Assembly: GCF_000717875.1 (NCBI RefSeq)
Contig: NZ_JOCT01000017.1
Span: forward strand, 82,076-146,075
Length of the DNA: 64,000 nt
Direction: 5' to 3'
Source of the DNA: Streptomyces sp. NRRL S-455
Lineage (GTDB): Bacteria > Actinomycetota > Actinomycetes > Streptomycetales > Streptomycetaceae
The notes under the pieces are model-generated. The model saw nothing but the letters and a program-made list of their open reading frames with translations. It ran no database searches and was not told where the DNA came from. The position numbers were made by a program, and so were the translations under genes. Positions 53,454 through 62,230 of the stretch are shown here, one piece after another. Position 1 is the first letter of the stretch. The number at the start of each line of letters is the position of its first letter.

Positions 53454-55349
53454 GTGACGATTCTGGAGAGCATCCGGGGACCGCGCGACCTGAAGGCGCT
53501 GTCCGAGACGGAACTGGGGGAACTGTCCGACGAGATCAGGGAATTCCTGGTGCACGCGGTCGCCAGGACCGGCGGCCATCTGGGGCCCAACCTGGGCGTG
53601 GTGGAGCTGACCATCGCCCTGCACCGGGTCTTCGAGTCGCCGGTCGACCGCGTCCTGTGGGACACCGGCCACCAGTCCTACGTCCACAAACTGCTGACCG
53701 GACGCCAGGACTTCTCCAAACTGCGCGGCAAGGGCGGCCTGTCCGGCTACCCCTCGCGTGAGGAGTCCGAGCACGACGTCATCGAGAACAGCCACGCCTC
53801 CACGGCGCTCGGTTGGGCCGACGGGCTCGCCAAAGCCCGCCAGGTGCGGGGGGAGAAGGGCCACGTCGTCGCGGTCATCGGCGACGGAGCCCTCACCGGA
53901 GGCATGGCCTGGGAGGCGCTGAACAACATCGCCGCCGCCAGGAACCGCCCGCTGATCATCGTCGTCAACGACAACGAACGCTCCTACGCCCCGACCATCG
54001 GCGGTCTCGCCAACCACCTCGCGACCCTGCGCACCACCGACGGCTACGAGCGGGTGCTGGCCTGGGGCAAGGACGTGCTCCAGGGCACACCCCTGGTCGG
54101 CCGCACGCTCTACGAGGCCCTGCACGGCGCGAAGAAGGGCTTCAAGGACGCGTTCGCGCCGCAGGGCCTGTTCGAGGATCTCGGACTGAAGTACGTCGGA
54201 CCGATCGACGGGCACGACATCGGCGCCGTCGAGTCCGCACTGCGCCGCGCGAAGCGCTTCCACGGCCCGGTACTCGTCCACTGCCTCACGGAGAAGGGCC
54301 GGGGCTGTGCACCCGCCCTCGCCCACGAGGAGGACCACTTCCACACCGTCGGCGTGATGGACCCGCTGACCTGCGAACCGCTTACCCCGTCCGCCGGCCC
54401 TTCCTGGACCTCCGTGTTCGGCGACGAGATCGTGCGGATCGGCGAGGAACGCGACGACGTGGTGGCGATCACCGCTGCCATGCTGCACCCGGTGGGCCTC
54501 GGCCGGTTCGCCGAGCGGTTCCCGGACCGGGTGTGGGACGTCGGCATCGCCGAGCAGCACGCGGCCGTGTCCGCGGCGGGTCTGGCCACGGGCGGCCTGC
54601 ACCCGGTCGTCGCCGTCTACGCCACCTTCCTCAACCGCGCCTTCGACCAGCTCCTGATGGACGTGGCCCTGCACCGCTGCGGGGTGACCTTCGTGCTCGA
54701 CCGGGCGGGCGTCACCGGCGTCGACGGGGCCTCCCACAACGGCATGTGGGACATGTCCGTCCTCCAGGTCGTGCCCGGCCTCAGGATCGCCGCGCCGCGC
54801 GACGCCGACCAGCTGCGCCTGCAGTTGCGCGAGGCGGTCGCAGTCGACGACGCGCCGACCCTGCTGCGCTTCCCGAAGGAGTCCGTCGGCCCGTCGGTCC
54901 CGGCGGTCGACCGGGTCGGCGGACTGGACGTGCTGCACCGTTCCGCTCAGCCGCGGGCCCTCCTGGTGGCCGTGGGTGTGATGGCGCCGGTCTGCCTCCG
55001 GGCCGCCGAGCTGCTCGAAGCACGCGGCATCGGCTGCACCGTCGTCGACCCCCGCTGGGTCAAGCCCGTGGACCCGGCCCTCCCGGGCCTCGCCGCCCAG
55101 CACCGCCTGGTCGCCGTCGTCGAGGACAACAGCCGGGCGGCAGGGGTCGGTTCGGCCGTGGCGCTGGCGCTGGGCGACGCCGAGGTCGACGTACCGGTCC
55201 GGCGCTTCGGCATCCCGGAGCAGTTCCTCGCGCACGCCAAGCGCGCTGAGGTGCTCGCCGACATCGGCCTGACACCCGTCGAGATCGCCGGACGGATCAG
55301 CGCGAGCCTGACCGTCAAGGAAGAGATGTCCAAGGAGCCACAGGAATGA
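53454..55349 (+). CDS. dxs: 1-Deoxy-D-xylulose-5-phosphate synthase
   Basis: GTG 53454 has AAGGGGG 8 nt upstream. The 631-aa transketolase-fold protein has [35 protein letters not shown], the TPP/Mg motif [16 protein letters not shown], a pyrimidine domain with [13 protein letters not shown] (catalytic Glu) and [15 protein letters not shown], and a C-terminal transketolase domain. It makes DXP from pyruvate and glyceraldehyde-3-phosphate, the entry step of the MEP pathway. As with ispG, this is likely a second copy in the genome. ATGA overlap with hpnO. Confidence 0.96.
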   Translation: MTILESIRGPRDLKALSETELGELSDEIREFLVHAVARTGGHLGPNLGVVELTIALHRVFESPVDRVLWDTGHQSYVHKLLTGRQDFSKLRGKGGLSGYPSREESEHDVIENSHASTALGWADGLAKARQVRGEKGHVVAVIGDGALTGGMAWEALNNIAAARNRPLIIVVNDNERSYAPTIGGLANHLATLRTTDGYERVLAWGKDVLQGTPLVGRTLYEALHGAKKGFKDAFAPQGLFEDLGLKYVGPIDGHDIGAVESALRRAKRFHGPVLVHCLTEKGRGCAPALAHEEDHFHTVGVMDPLTCEPLTPSAGPSWTSVFGDEIVRIGEERDDVVAITAAMLHPVGLGRFAERFPDRVWDVGIAEQHAAVSAAGLATGGLHPVVAVYATFLNRAFDQLLMDVALHRCGVTFVLDRAGVTGVDGASHNGMWDMSVLQVVPGLRIAAPRDADQLRLQLREAVAVDDAPTLLRFPKESVGPSVPAVDRVGGLDVLHRSAQPRALLVAVGVMAPVCLRAAELLEARGIGCTVVDPRWVKPVDPALPGLAAQHRLVAVVEDNSRAAGVGSAVALALGDAEVDVPVRRFGIPEQFLAHAKRAEVLADIGLTPVEIAGRISASLTVKEEMSKEPQE

Positions 55350-56761
55350 CAACCGCCGAATCCGCGTCGGAGTCGTCGCAGGCCGGGGCGTTCGACCTCG
55401 GCAAGCTGCTGGCCGAGCGCGGAGCCGAGCGCTACGAGCTGCACACCCGGTACCTCAACCACCAGCTCCCGCGCATGCTGCACACCATCGGCTTCGACAA
55501 GGTCTACGAGCGCGCCGAGGGCGCCTACTTCTACGACGCGGACGGCAATGACTACCTGGACATGCTCGCCGGGTTCGGGGTGATGGGGCTCGGCCGCCAC
55601 CACCCCGTGGTGCGCAAGGCGCTGCACGACGTCCTGGACGCCTCTCTCGCCGACCTCACCCGGTTCGACTGCCAGCCGCTGCCGGGCCTGCTGGCCGAGA
55701 AGCTGCTCGCGCACAGCCCGCACCTGGACCGGGTGTTCTTCGGCAACAGCGGCACCGAGGCGGTCGAGGCCGCCCTCAAGTTCGCCCGGTTCGTCACGGG
55801 CAGACCCAGGGTCCTGTACTGCGCGCACGCGTTCCACGGCCTGACCACCGGCTCCCTCTCCGTCAACGGCGAGTCCGCCTTCCGCGACGGATTCGCCCCA
55901 CTGCTGCCCGACACGGCCGTACCGCTCGGCGATCTCGACGCGCTGGAGCGGGAGTTGAAGAAGGGCGATGTCGCCGCCCTGATCGTCGAGCCCATCCAGG
56001 GCAAGGGCGTACTGGCGCCCCCGCCCGGGTATCTGCCGGCCGCCCAGGAGTTGTTGCACCGGCACAAGGCGCTGCTCATCGCCGACGAGGTGCAGACGGG
56101 CCTCGGCCGGACCGGCGACTTCTACGGCTACCAGCACGAGGAGGGCGTCGAGCCCGACCTGGTGTGCGTGGCCAAGGCGCTGTCCGGCGGCTATGTGCCG
56201 GTCGGCGCCACCATCGGCAAGGACTGGATCTTCAAGAAGGTCTACTCGTCCATGGACCGGGTCCTGGTCCACTCGGCGAGCTTCGGCTCCAACGCGCAGG
56301 CCATGGCGGCAGGCCTCGCGGTGCTGTCGGTGATGGAGAGCGAGCAGATCGTCGCGGGCGTCCGCACCACCGGTGAGCTGCTCAGGTCCCGGCTGTCCGC
56401 GCTGACCGGCACGTACGAGATGCTCGCCGACGTCCGGGGCCGGGGCCTGATGGTCGGCATCGAGTTCGGCCGGCCGAAGTCGCTGAAACTGCGCGGCCGC
56501 TGGGCCATGCTCCAGGCCGCGCGCAAGGGACTCTTCGCGCAGATGGTCGTGGTACCGCTGCTCCAGAAGCACCGGATCCTCACCCAGGTCTCGGGCGATC
56601 ACATGGAGGTGATCAAGCTGATTCCCCCGCTGATCATCGGCGAGCGGGAGGTGGACCGGTTCGTCGACGCCTTCACCGCCGTGATGGACGACGCGCACGA
56701 CGGCGGGCTGGTCTGGGACTTCGGCAGGACACTGGTGAAGCAGGCGGTGGCCAACCGGTGA
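55346..56761 (+). CDS. hpnO: Class III aminotransferase HpnO (aminobacteriohopanetriol synthesis)
   Basis: ATG 55346 overlaps the dxs stop. The 471-aa PLP enzyme has [40 protein letters not shown] and the PLP lysine Lys277 in [14 protein letters not shown]. HpnO is thought to transaminate ribosylhopane (or its open aldehyde form) to aminobacteriohopanetriol, matching the C35 amino-hopanoids found in streptomycetes. It is the last enzyme of the operon. A 64-nt gap with two operator-like repeats separates it from the cupin regulator. Confidence 0.9.
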   Translation: MTTAESASESSQAGAFDLGKLLAERGAERYELHTRYLNHQLPRMLHTIGFDKVYERAEGAYFYDADGNDYLDMLAGFGVMGLGRHHPVVRKALHDVLDASLADLTRFDCQPLPGLLAEKLLAHSPHLDRVFFGNSGTEAVEAALKFARFVTGRPRVLYCAHAFHGLTTGSLSVNGESAFRDGFAPLLPDTAVPLGDLDALERELKKGDVAALIVEPIQGKGVLAPPPGYLPAAQELLHRHKALLIADEVQTGLGRTGDFYGYQHEEGVEPDLVCVAKALSGGYVPVGATIGKDWIFKKVYSSMDRVLVHSASFGSNAQAMAAGLAVLSVMESEQIVAGVRTTGELLRSRLSALTGTYEMLADVRGRGLMVGIEFGRPKSLKLRGRWAMLQAARKGLFAQMVVVPLLQKHRILTQVSGDHMEVIKLIPPLIIGEREVDRFVDAFTAVMDDAHDGGLVWDFGRTLVKQAVANR

Positions 56762-56769
56762 CGCCCTTC

Positions 56770-56806
56770 TTTGCCTCTGAGGCAAGAAATTTGCCGGTGG
56801 GGCAAA
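56770..56806. promoter_or_regulatory. Tandem operator pair, TTTGCC-N5-GGCAA(A/G), 20 bp apart
   Basis: Site 1 is TTTGCC-TCTGA-GGCAAG at 56770-56786. Site 2 is TTTGCC-GGTGG-GGCAAA at 56790-56806. They start exactly 20 bp apart, about two helical turns, so two dimers would bind the same face. The pair ends 19 nt before the cupin-XRE gene, the obvious candidate to bind it. I see no third copy near the hopanoid promoter. Confidence 0.6.
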
Positions 56807-56825
56807 GTTCCGGCTGAATGGAGGC

Positions 56826-57479
56826 ATGAGCTCCTCCGAGCCCGAGCACTCCGCCGGGCCTCATGCCGAGGCCGAGCCGATGGCCGGCCAGGCCGATGCG
56901 CTACCCGCCGTAGCGCCGCGGCTGCGGGCGCTGCGGCGCCAGGCCTCCCTGACGCTCGAGGCCGCCGCCCGTGCCGCCGGACTGTCACCCGCCCATCTCT
57001 CCCGGCTGGAGACCGGGCAGCGCCAGCCGTCGCTGCCGATGCTGCTCGCACTCGCCCGCGTCTACGGTACGACCGTCTCCGAACTGCTGGGCGAGACGGT
57101 CGCCGGCCGGGACGCCGTGGTGCGTGCGGCCGACATGGAGCCGACGGCGGCGGGTGGCTGGACGTACTGGCAGGCCGGCGCCTCCGGGCGCGGGATGCAG
57201 GCCCTGCGCGTCCATGTCCCGTACGGCTCCCAGGGCGACATCGTGCGCGTCCATCCGGGCGAGGAGTGGCTCCATGTGCTGCGAGGCCGGCTGCGACTGC
57301 GCCTCGGGGACGCCGCACACCGGCTGGCGCCCGGTGACAGCGCCCACTTCGACTCGCTCACCCCGCACCGGATCGCCGCCGAGGACCACGACGGCGTCGA
57401 CCTGCTCTTCGTCCACACCCTGCTGCAGAGCCCCGCGGCCGCCCTGTGCCTGGGCCCCACCCCTGGAGACGTGTCATGA
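56826..57479 (+). CDS. XRE family regulator with C-terminal cupin domain
   Basis: The 217-aa protein from ATG 56826 (a GGAGG lies only 1 nt before it, so an internal Met at residue 19 is possible) has a helix-turn-helix at about 31-85 (LRALRRQASLTLEAAARAAGLSPAHLSRLETGQRQPSL) and a cupin barrel at about 130-200 (HPGEEWLHVLRGRLRLRLGD and GDSAHFDSLTPHRI). Such regulators sense small ligands through the cupin and often repress themselves. Two operator-like palindromes precede it. The next gene, a 39-aa membrane protein, overlaps its stop. Confidence 0.9.
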   Translation: MSSSEPEHSAGPHAEAEPMAGQADALPAVAPRLRALRRQASLTLEAAARAAGLSPAHLSRLETGQRQPSLPMLLALARVYGTTVSELLGETVAGRDAVVRAADMEPTAAGGWTYWQAGASGRGMQALRVHVPYGSQGDIVRVHPGEEWLHVLRGRLRLRLGDAAHRLAPGDSAHFDSLTPHRIAAEDHDGVDLLFVHTLLQSPAAALCLGPTPGDVS

Positions 57480-57595
57480 GCGACATGGAGGAGAAGTTTC
57501 CCCGCGCCCTGTGGGTGCGGTTGTTCATCTACCTCGTGATGGGGCACGTCTTCGCCGCGTTCGTCTACTTCCTGTTCGAGGCGGGGGCCCGCTAG
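57476..57595 (+). CDS. 39-aa single-pass membrane protein, DUF6126-like
   Basis: ATG 57476 overlaps the regulator stop (ATGA). The 39 residues start with acidic-basic MSDMEEKFPRALWVR, followed by one hydrophobic helix (LFIYLVMGHVFAAFVYFLF) and a short end. From memory this is the DUF6126 family, found next to cupin-XRE regulators in actinomycetes. The strict coupling suggests it acts with the regulator, for example by holding it at the membrane or relaying a membrane signal. That role is a guess. Confidence 0.7.
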   Translation: MSDMEEKFPRALWVRLFIYLVMGHVFAAFVYFLFEAGAR

Positions 57596-57599
57596 GGCC

Positions 57600-58397
57600 T
57601 CAGTCGAGCAGCCGCTCGCGCAGCCGCCCCCGGGACTGAGGGGAGAGCCCGAGTCCCTGCTCCAGGTAGGCCTCGACGCCGCCCCACGTCTCGTCGATGG
57701 TGTCGAAGGCCGCCGTCAGGTACTCGGCACGCGCGTCGAACAGGGGGCTGAGCAGCTCCATGACCTCGGGGGAGTAGGCCGAGGCGTGGGAGCTGCTGCG
57801 GTGCACCTTGTAGCGGCGGTGCTTGGCGTTCGACTTCAGGTAGTCGTCGACGATCGCCTCGCGTTCGACGCCCAGCGCGAGCAGCGTCACCGCGATGGAG
57901 AGGCCCGCGCGGTCCTTGCCGGCCGCGCAGTGCATCAGCGCCGGGACGCTGTCCTCGACGAGCGCGTGCAGCACCTGGGAGTGCTCGGCGGTGCGGGTGG
58001 TGATGATCGCGCGGTACGAGGCGATCATCCGGTTCGCACCCTTGCCGTCCGAGAGGATCGCGCGCAGCTGGTCCAAGTCGCCGTCGCGGACCATCTTCCA
58101 GAACTCGGCACCGTCGGCCGGGTCGCTCAGCGGCAGATTCACGTTGCGCACGCCCGGCAGTTCGACGTCCGGCCCCTCGAGCTTCTGGTCGGCCGCGTTG
58201 CGGAAGTCGAAGATGGTGTGCAGGCCCAGGGTGGTCAGGAAGGCGGCGTCCTCGCCGGTCGCGTGCGCGAGGTGGCCGCTGCGGAACAGCATTCCCTGCC
58301 GCACCCGCCGTCCGTCCACGGTCGGCAGTCCGCCCACATCACGGAAGTTGCGCACGCCGGCCAGCTCGGGTTCGGTCGACGGGACCTGCTGTGTCAC
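57600..58397 (-). CDS. Tyrosine-protein phosphatase, PtpB-like
   Basis: I use GTG 58397, which has GGAGGAG 5 nt upstream; the ATG at 58412 overlaps that ribosome site. The 265-aa protein has the signature HCAAGKDRAG with Cys157 and Arg163, NFRDVGGL near the start and FDFRN, typical of the bacterial Tyr_phosphatase3 group that includes Mycobacterium PtpB. It dephosphorylates phosphotyrosine and possibly phosphoinositides or phosphoserine. It is convergent with the 39-aa membrane protein gene and divergent from the alpha-galactosidase gene. No secretion signal. Confidence 0.9.
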   Translation of the reverse strand: MTQQVPSTEPELAGVRNFRDVGGLPTVDGRRVRQGMLFRSGHLAHATGEDAAFLTTLGLHTIFDFRNAADQKLEGPDVELPGVRNVNLPLSDPADGAEFWKMVRDGDLDQLRAILSDGKGANRMIASYRAIITTRTAEHSQVLHALVEDSVPALMHCAAGKDRAGLSIAVTLLALGVEREAIVDDYLKSNAKHRRYKVHRSSSHASAYSPEVMELLSPLFDARAEYLTAAFDTIDETWGGVEAYLEQGLGLSPQSRGRLRERLLD

Positions 58398-58574
58398 GGG
58401 GGCTCCTCCCATTCGGTACCCGTCGGCGCGGCTCGTCGACGGGCATCACTCGACGATACGACATGCCTGCCTGGGGCAATGAGTTGTCCACAGACGTTGC
58501 CCGAAGGCCCCGAAGCCCTCGATGATGTTCGGGCCTGGTCGGAGCTGGTCGGGCTTGTTCGAATCTGTGAGGGC

Positions 58575-60647
58575 ATGATGCTGGAGATCTCCGAAGACGG
58601 TCGTACGTGGGTCCTCTCAGGGCCGGCCAGCAGCTACGCCGTCCACGTCACCGACCGGGACGAGCTGCTCCACCTGCACTGGGGCCCGCGGATCGGCCTC
58701 GCCGACGCCGAGGCCCTCGCCGTCCGGCCGCTGCCGGAGTACTGGCCCTTCGAGTCCCCGCTCGACGGCCGTGAGGAGTACCCGGTCGAGGGCGGCCCCC
58801 GTTTCGTCCGGCCCGCGCTGTCCGTCCGCACCGGCGAGCGGCGCGGTACGGAGTGGACCTATGAGGGCCATGGCGCCGGGGACGGTGAGCTGCGGCTCCG
58901 CTTCCGTGACGGCGACCTGGCCGTCACGCAGCACTACCGGATGCGGGACGACGTGATCGAGCGCTGGGTGACACTGGACAACCACGGACCGGCCGTCGAG
59001 GTGCTGCGTGCCGACTCCGCCACCTGGACCCTGCCCGACCGCGACGGCTGGCGGCTGTCCCAGCTGCACGGCCGCTGGGGTGCCGAGTCCCGATTGGAGC
59101 GTTCCCCGCTCACCCACGGCGAGAAGGTCATCGGCAGTCGCCGCGGCCACACCGGCCACCAGCACCTGCCGTGGGTCGCGCTGGACACCGACGCCACCGA
59201 GGAGCGGGGCGAGGTTTACGGATGCGCTCTGGGCTGGTCCGGATCCTGGCGGATCGCAGTGGCCCAACTCCCCGACGCACGCGTGCAGATCACCGGCGGT
59301 GCCGGGTACGACGACTCGGGACTTCTGATGCTGGGCACGGGGGAGTCGTACACGACCCCCGTCTTCGCCGGGCTCTTCAGCGACGGCGGCTTCGGCGGGG
59401 CCAGCCGCGCCTGGCACGCCTACCAGCGGGCCCACGTGGTCCCGGACGCCGACCGGGACCGGCCGGTGCTGTTCAACTCCTGGGAGGCCACCGAGTTCGA
59501 CATCTCCGAGGAGCAGCAGCGGGCGCTCGCCGAGCGGGCCGCCGCCATGGGCGTCGAGCTGTTCGTGGTCGACGACGGCTGGTTCGGGGCGCGCACGAGT
59601 GACCGGGCCGGACTCGGCGACTGGACCCCCAACCCCGACCGCTTCCCGGGCGGGCTGCGGCCGCTCGCCGATCACGTGCACGGACTCGGCATGCAGTTCG
59701 GCATCTGGGTCGAGCCGGAGATGGTCAACCCCGACAGCGAGCTGTACCGCTCACACCCCGACTGGGTCCAGTATCAACCGGGACGAAAGCGGACGGAGTT
59801 CCGCAATCAGCTCGTACTCAATCTCGCCCGCGAGGACGTCCAGGAGTACCTCTGGGAACAACTCGACGGGCTCCTCTCCAGCGCCCCGGTCGACTACGTC
59901 AAGTGGGACTTCAACCGCTGCTTCTCCGACGCCGGCTGGCCGGACGACCCCTACCCGCAGCGGCTCTGGGTCGACCACGTCCATGCCCTGTACTCCCTGC
60001 TGGACCGGCTACGGGCCGCCCACCCGGGGGTGGCCTTCGAGTCCTGCTCGGGCGGCGGCGGCCGGATCGACCTCGGTGTGCTGGGCCGCACGGACCAGGT
60101 GTGGACGTCGGACAACACCGACCCGCTCGACCGGCTCGCCATCCAGCACGGCTTCAGCCAGATCCATCCGGCCCGGGTCATGGCCGCCTGGGTCACCGAC
60201 AGTCCGAACGCCATGCTCAACCACCGGGCCAGTTCCCTGCGATTCCGGTTCGTCAGCGCCATGGCCGGGGTGCTCGGGGTCGGCGGGGACCTCACGAAGT
60301 GGACCGAGGAGGAGCTTGCCGAGGCCCGGGACTGGGTGAGGCTCTACAAGGAGATCCGGCCCGTGGTCCAGCGTGGCGACCTCTACCGTCTGCGGCCGCC
60401 GGAGGGTGGACTCAGCGCGGTGCAGTACGTCTTCGGTGACGAGATCGTCGTTCTCGCCTGGCTCCAGGCTCAGCGCTACGGCGAGCCCGTTCCGGCGCTC
60501 CGGCTGCGCGGCCTCGATCCGGCACTTCAGTATGAATGCCTTGAAACGGGCGAAGTTCACCGCGGGGCCGTACTGCTGCATCACGGGCTGCGAGTCGGTC
60601 TGCGCGGGGATCTGGACGCCGTGGTCGTCCGCCTTAAGTGCAAGTAA
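58575..60647 (+). CDS. Alpha-galactosidase, GH36 family
   Basis: I start at ATG 58575 (MMLEISEDG); ATG 58578 is next to it. The 690-aa protein has an N-terminal beta-supersandwich (to about residue 300), a TIM barrel and a C-terminal beta domain. Catalytic residues are the nucleophile Asp445 in VKWDFNR and acid/base Asp513 in WTSDNTD. FVVDDGWFG and GIWVEPEMVNPDSELY are typical of GH36. It has no signal peptide, so it would act inside the cell on melibiose, raffinose or other alpha-galactosides after uptake. No transporter genes are adjacent. Confidence 0.93.
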   Translation: MMLEISEDGRTWVLSGPASSYAVHVTDRDELLHLHWGPRIGLADAEALAVRPLPEYWPFESPLDGREEYPVEGGPRFVRPALSVRTGERRGTEWTYEGHGAGDGELRLRFRDGDLAVTQHYRMRDDVIERWVTLDNHGPAVEVLRADSATWTLPDRDGWRLSQLHGRWGAESRLERSPLTHGEKVIGSRRGHTGHQHLPWVALDTDATEERGEVYGCALGWSGSWRIAVAQLPDARVQITGGAGYDDSGLLMLGTGESYTTPVFAGLFSDGGFGGASRAWHAYQRAHVVPDADRDRPVLFNSWEATEFDISEEQQRALAERAAAMGVELFVVDDGWFGARTSDRAGLGDWTPNPDRFPGGLRPLADHVHGLGMQFGIWVEPEMVNPDSELYRSHPDWVQYQPGRKRTEFRNQLVLNLAREDVQEYLWEQLDGLLSSAPVDYVKWDFNRCFSDAGWPDDPYPQRLWVDHVHALYSLLDRLRAAHPGVAFESCSGGGGRIDLGVLGRTDQVWTSDNTDPLDRLAIQHGFSQIHPARVMAAWVTDSPNAMLNHRASSLRFRFVSAMAGVLGVGGDLTKWTEEELAEARDWVRLYKEIRPVVQRGDLYRLRPPEGGLSAVQYVFGDEIVVLAWLQAQRYGEPVPALRLRGLDPALQYECLETGEVHRGAVLLHHGLRVGLRGDLDAVVVRLKCK

Positions 60648-60769
60648 CCGTTCTGCCCGAATAAGGCGCTTTGGCTGCTTCGCCACAACGTGCCCCGATC
60701 GTAAAGGAGATGAGGTCGGGGTGCGTGACCATCGTCATATTCGTGACGAAGTGTTGTCGCCATGTTCAC

Positions 60770-60825
60770 GTAATCCACGCATTAACTGAGGGTGTCAGGG
60801 AAAGTTGGAGGTCCGTAATCCACGC
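60770..60825 (+). repeat. 11-bp direct repeat upstream of the riboswitch
   Basis: GTAATCCACGC occurs at 60770-60780 and again at 60815-60825, start to start 45 bp. It is upstream of the predicted promoter of the LysM/M23 gene, in an unusually AT-richer part of the 473-nt gap 60648-61120. It may bind an activator twice. Confidence 0.35.
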
Positions 60826-60884
60826 TGAGTGACGGGAAATGTGCCGACGCGTCAAGAAAAACGCCGTCACGCGCAACCGCAAGC

Positions 60885-60913
60885 TTGTCCTATTGCGTCG
60901 TGGTCGCTTACGT
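60885..60913 (+). promoter_or_regulatory. Candidate promoter of the riboswitch transcript
   Basis: TTGTCC (60885-60890), a 17-nt spacer and TTACGT (60908-60913) lie just upstream of the riboswitch. The expected transcription start is near 60919, about 12 nt before the aptamer. Confidence 0.4.
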
Positions 60914-60930
60914 TCCACACCAATCCGGAC

Positions 60931-61105
60931 GGACGCCCAATCCTGCCGCCGCCCGGAGCCCGCACACAGACCCGACGTACGGCAGGAGCGGGGGACCCAC
61001 AGGTACGACGCCTGTTCCGGTTCCCGGAACGGCTTGGGGTTAAGCCGCGCCTCGGCGCGGCCGGGCATCTCCAGCCCGCACCCGACAGCTCACCTCGCAG
61101 GCGCC
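60931..61105 (+). ncRNA. ydaO/yuaA-type c-di-AMP riboswitch
   Basis: The leader of the LysM/M23 gene carries the conserved blocks of the c-di-AMP aptamer in order: AATCCTGCCGCC and CGGAGCCCGCAC (60939-60965), GCAGGAGCGGGGGACCCA (60982-60999), TTGGGGTTAAGCCGCGCC (61034-61051), CCGGGC...GCCCG and finally CCCGACAGCTCACCTCGCAGGCG (61081-61103). This element precedes secreted cell-wall hydrolases in actinomycetes and turns expression down when c-di-AMP is high. The start codon lies 16 nt past the aptamer end, so control could be on ribosome access as well as on transcription. Confidence 0.9.
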
Positions 61106-61120
61106 GGAGAGGAATTCGCC

Positions 61121-62050
61121 ATGCCCGCGAAGGGTAAGCATCGCCGTCCCAAGACTCAGCGTCTCACTCGCTCCATAGCCGTCGCCGGAACCGGCGGGGC
61201 CGCCCTCGCCCTTCCGCTCATGGGGGCCGCCGGCGCCCACGCGGCCACTCCGCAGTCCGCCCCGGAAAAGCCCGTCCAGTCCGCTCCGGCCGCCGAGAAG
61301 AAGGTCGCCGAAAAGGCCACGGGTGCCCGCGCGTACACCGTGAAGGCCGGTGACTATCTCGCGAAGATCGCCGACGAGCAGCATGTCAGCGGCGGCTGGA
61401 AGAAGCTCTACGCGGACAACCGCGACGCCGTCGGCGACGACCCGTCGCTGATCCACCCGGGTCTGAAGCTCTCGATCGGCAAGAAGGCGGCGAGCGCGCC
61501 CAAGCCCTCGTCCCCGTCGAAGTCCTCGGCCTCCGAGTCCTCCGCCGGGAAGTCGCCGGCCCAGTCCTCCTCGAAGGCCTCCGCCCCGACCGGCGCGACG
61601 GCCGCCAAGCCGGCCGCCAAGCCGGCCGCCGAGACCGCCGCCAGTGGCTTCAGTCTCCCGGTGGACGGCGCCGGTGTCGGCACTCCGTACCACATGTCCG
61701 GCAGCATGTGGTCCAGCGGCTACCACACCGGTGTGGACTTCGTCGTTCCGACCGGTACCTCCCTCAAGGCTGTCGGCGCGGGTACGGTCGTCTCCGCCGG
61801 CTGGGGCGGCGCGTACGGCAACCAGGTCGTCATCCAGCTCGAGGACGGCAAGTACGCGCAGTACGCCCACCTGTCCCAGCTCTCCGTCTCGGCCGGCCAG
61901 ACCGTGACCGCCGGACAGCAGGTCGGCCTCTCCGGCGCGACCGGCAACGTCACCGGACCGCACCTGCACTTCGAGATCCGCACCACGCCGGACTACGGCT
62001 CGGACATCGACCCGGTCGCCTACCTGCGCTCGCACGGCCTCTCCATCTGA
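61121..62050 (+). CDS. Secreted LysM / M23 peptidase (peptidoglycan endopeptidase)
   Basis: ATG 61121 has GGAGAGG 8 nt upstream. The 309-aa protein has a signal peptide (cleaved near AHAA, residue 40) and a LysM-like domain at about 68-120 (YTVKAGDYLAKIADEQHVSGGWKKLYADN). A Ser/Ala/Pro/Lys linker of about 60 residues leads to a C-terminal M23 domain with zinc motif HTGVDF, QYAHLS and GPHLHFEIR. It would cut peptidoglycan cross-bridges during growth or germination. It is controlled by a c-di-AMP riboswitch and ends in a strong terminator, so it is monocistronic. Confidence 0.93.
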   Translation: MPAKGKHRRPKTQRLTRSIAVAGTGGAALALPLMGAAGAHAATPQSAPEKPVQSAPAAEKKVAEKATGARAYTVKAGDYLAKIADEQHVSGGWKKLYADNRDAVGDDPSLIHPGLKLSIGKKAASAPKPSSPSKSSASESSAGKSPAQSSSKASAPTGATAAKPAAKPAAETAASGFSLPVDGAGVGTPYHMSGSMWSSGYHTGVDFVVPTGTSLKAVGAGTVVSAGWGGAYGNQVVIQLEDGKYAQYAHLSQLSVSAGQTVTAGQQVGLSGATGNVTGPHLHFEIRTTPDYGSDIDPVAYLRSHGLSI

Positions 62051-62074
62051 CCGGGTCGCACGACCACCTGCCTG

Positions 62075-62121
62075 ACACGCCGAGGGCCGGACCCGATCCC
62101 CGGGTCCGGCCCTCGGCGTGT
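62075..62121 (+). terminator. Strong intrinsic terminator after the M23 gene
   Basis: A perfect 21-bp inverted repeat with a 5-nt loop (ATCCC at 62096-62100) begins 24 nt after the stop codon. No U-tract follows. Confidence 0.85.
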
Positions 62122-62189
62122 GCCGCAGCCGGGGACAGCCCCAAGGAATCGACAGGAAGCCGGAGTTGGGACACAGTGATCCCGTCCTG

Positions 62190-62206
62190 AGTGCAAGCGC
62201 TTTCTA
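62190..62206. promoter_or_regulatory. LacI-family operator-like site
   Basis: The sequence AGTGCAAGCGCTTTCTA contains the palindrome AAGCGCTT (62195-62202) and resembles LacI/GalR-type sites of sugar-utilisation genes. It lies 25 nt before the start of the DUF6250-like gene. No LacI gene is in the window. Confidence 0.5.
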
Positions 62207-62230
62207 GACGGATCCCGAAGGAGCTGTCCC

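Noticed and set aside
60581..60778. Minus-strand 65-codon frame upstream of the riboswitch
   Set aside because: It overlaps the end of the alpha-galactosidase gene, has no ribosome site, and its composition is not protein-like.
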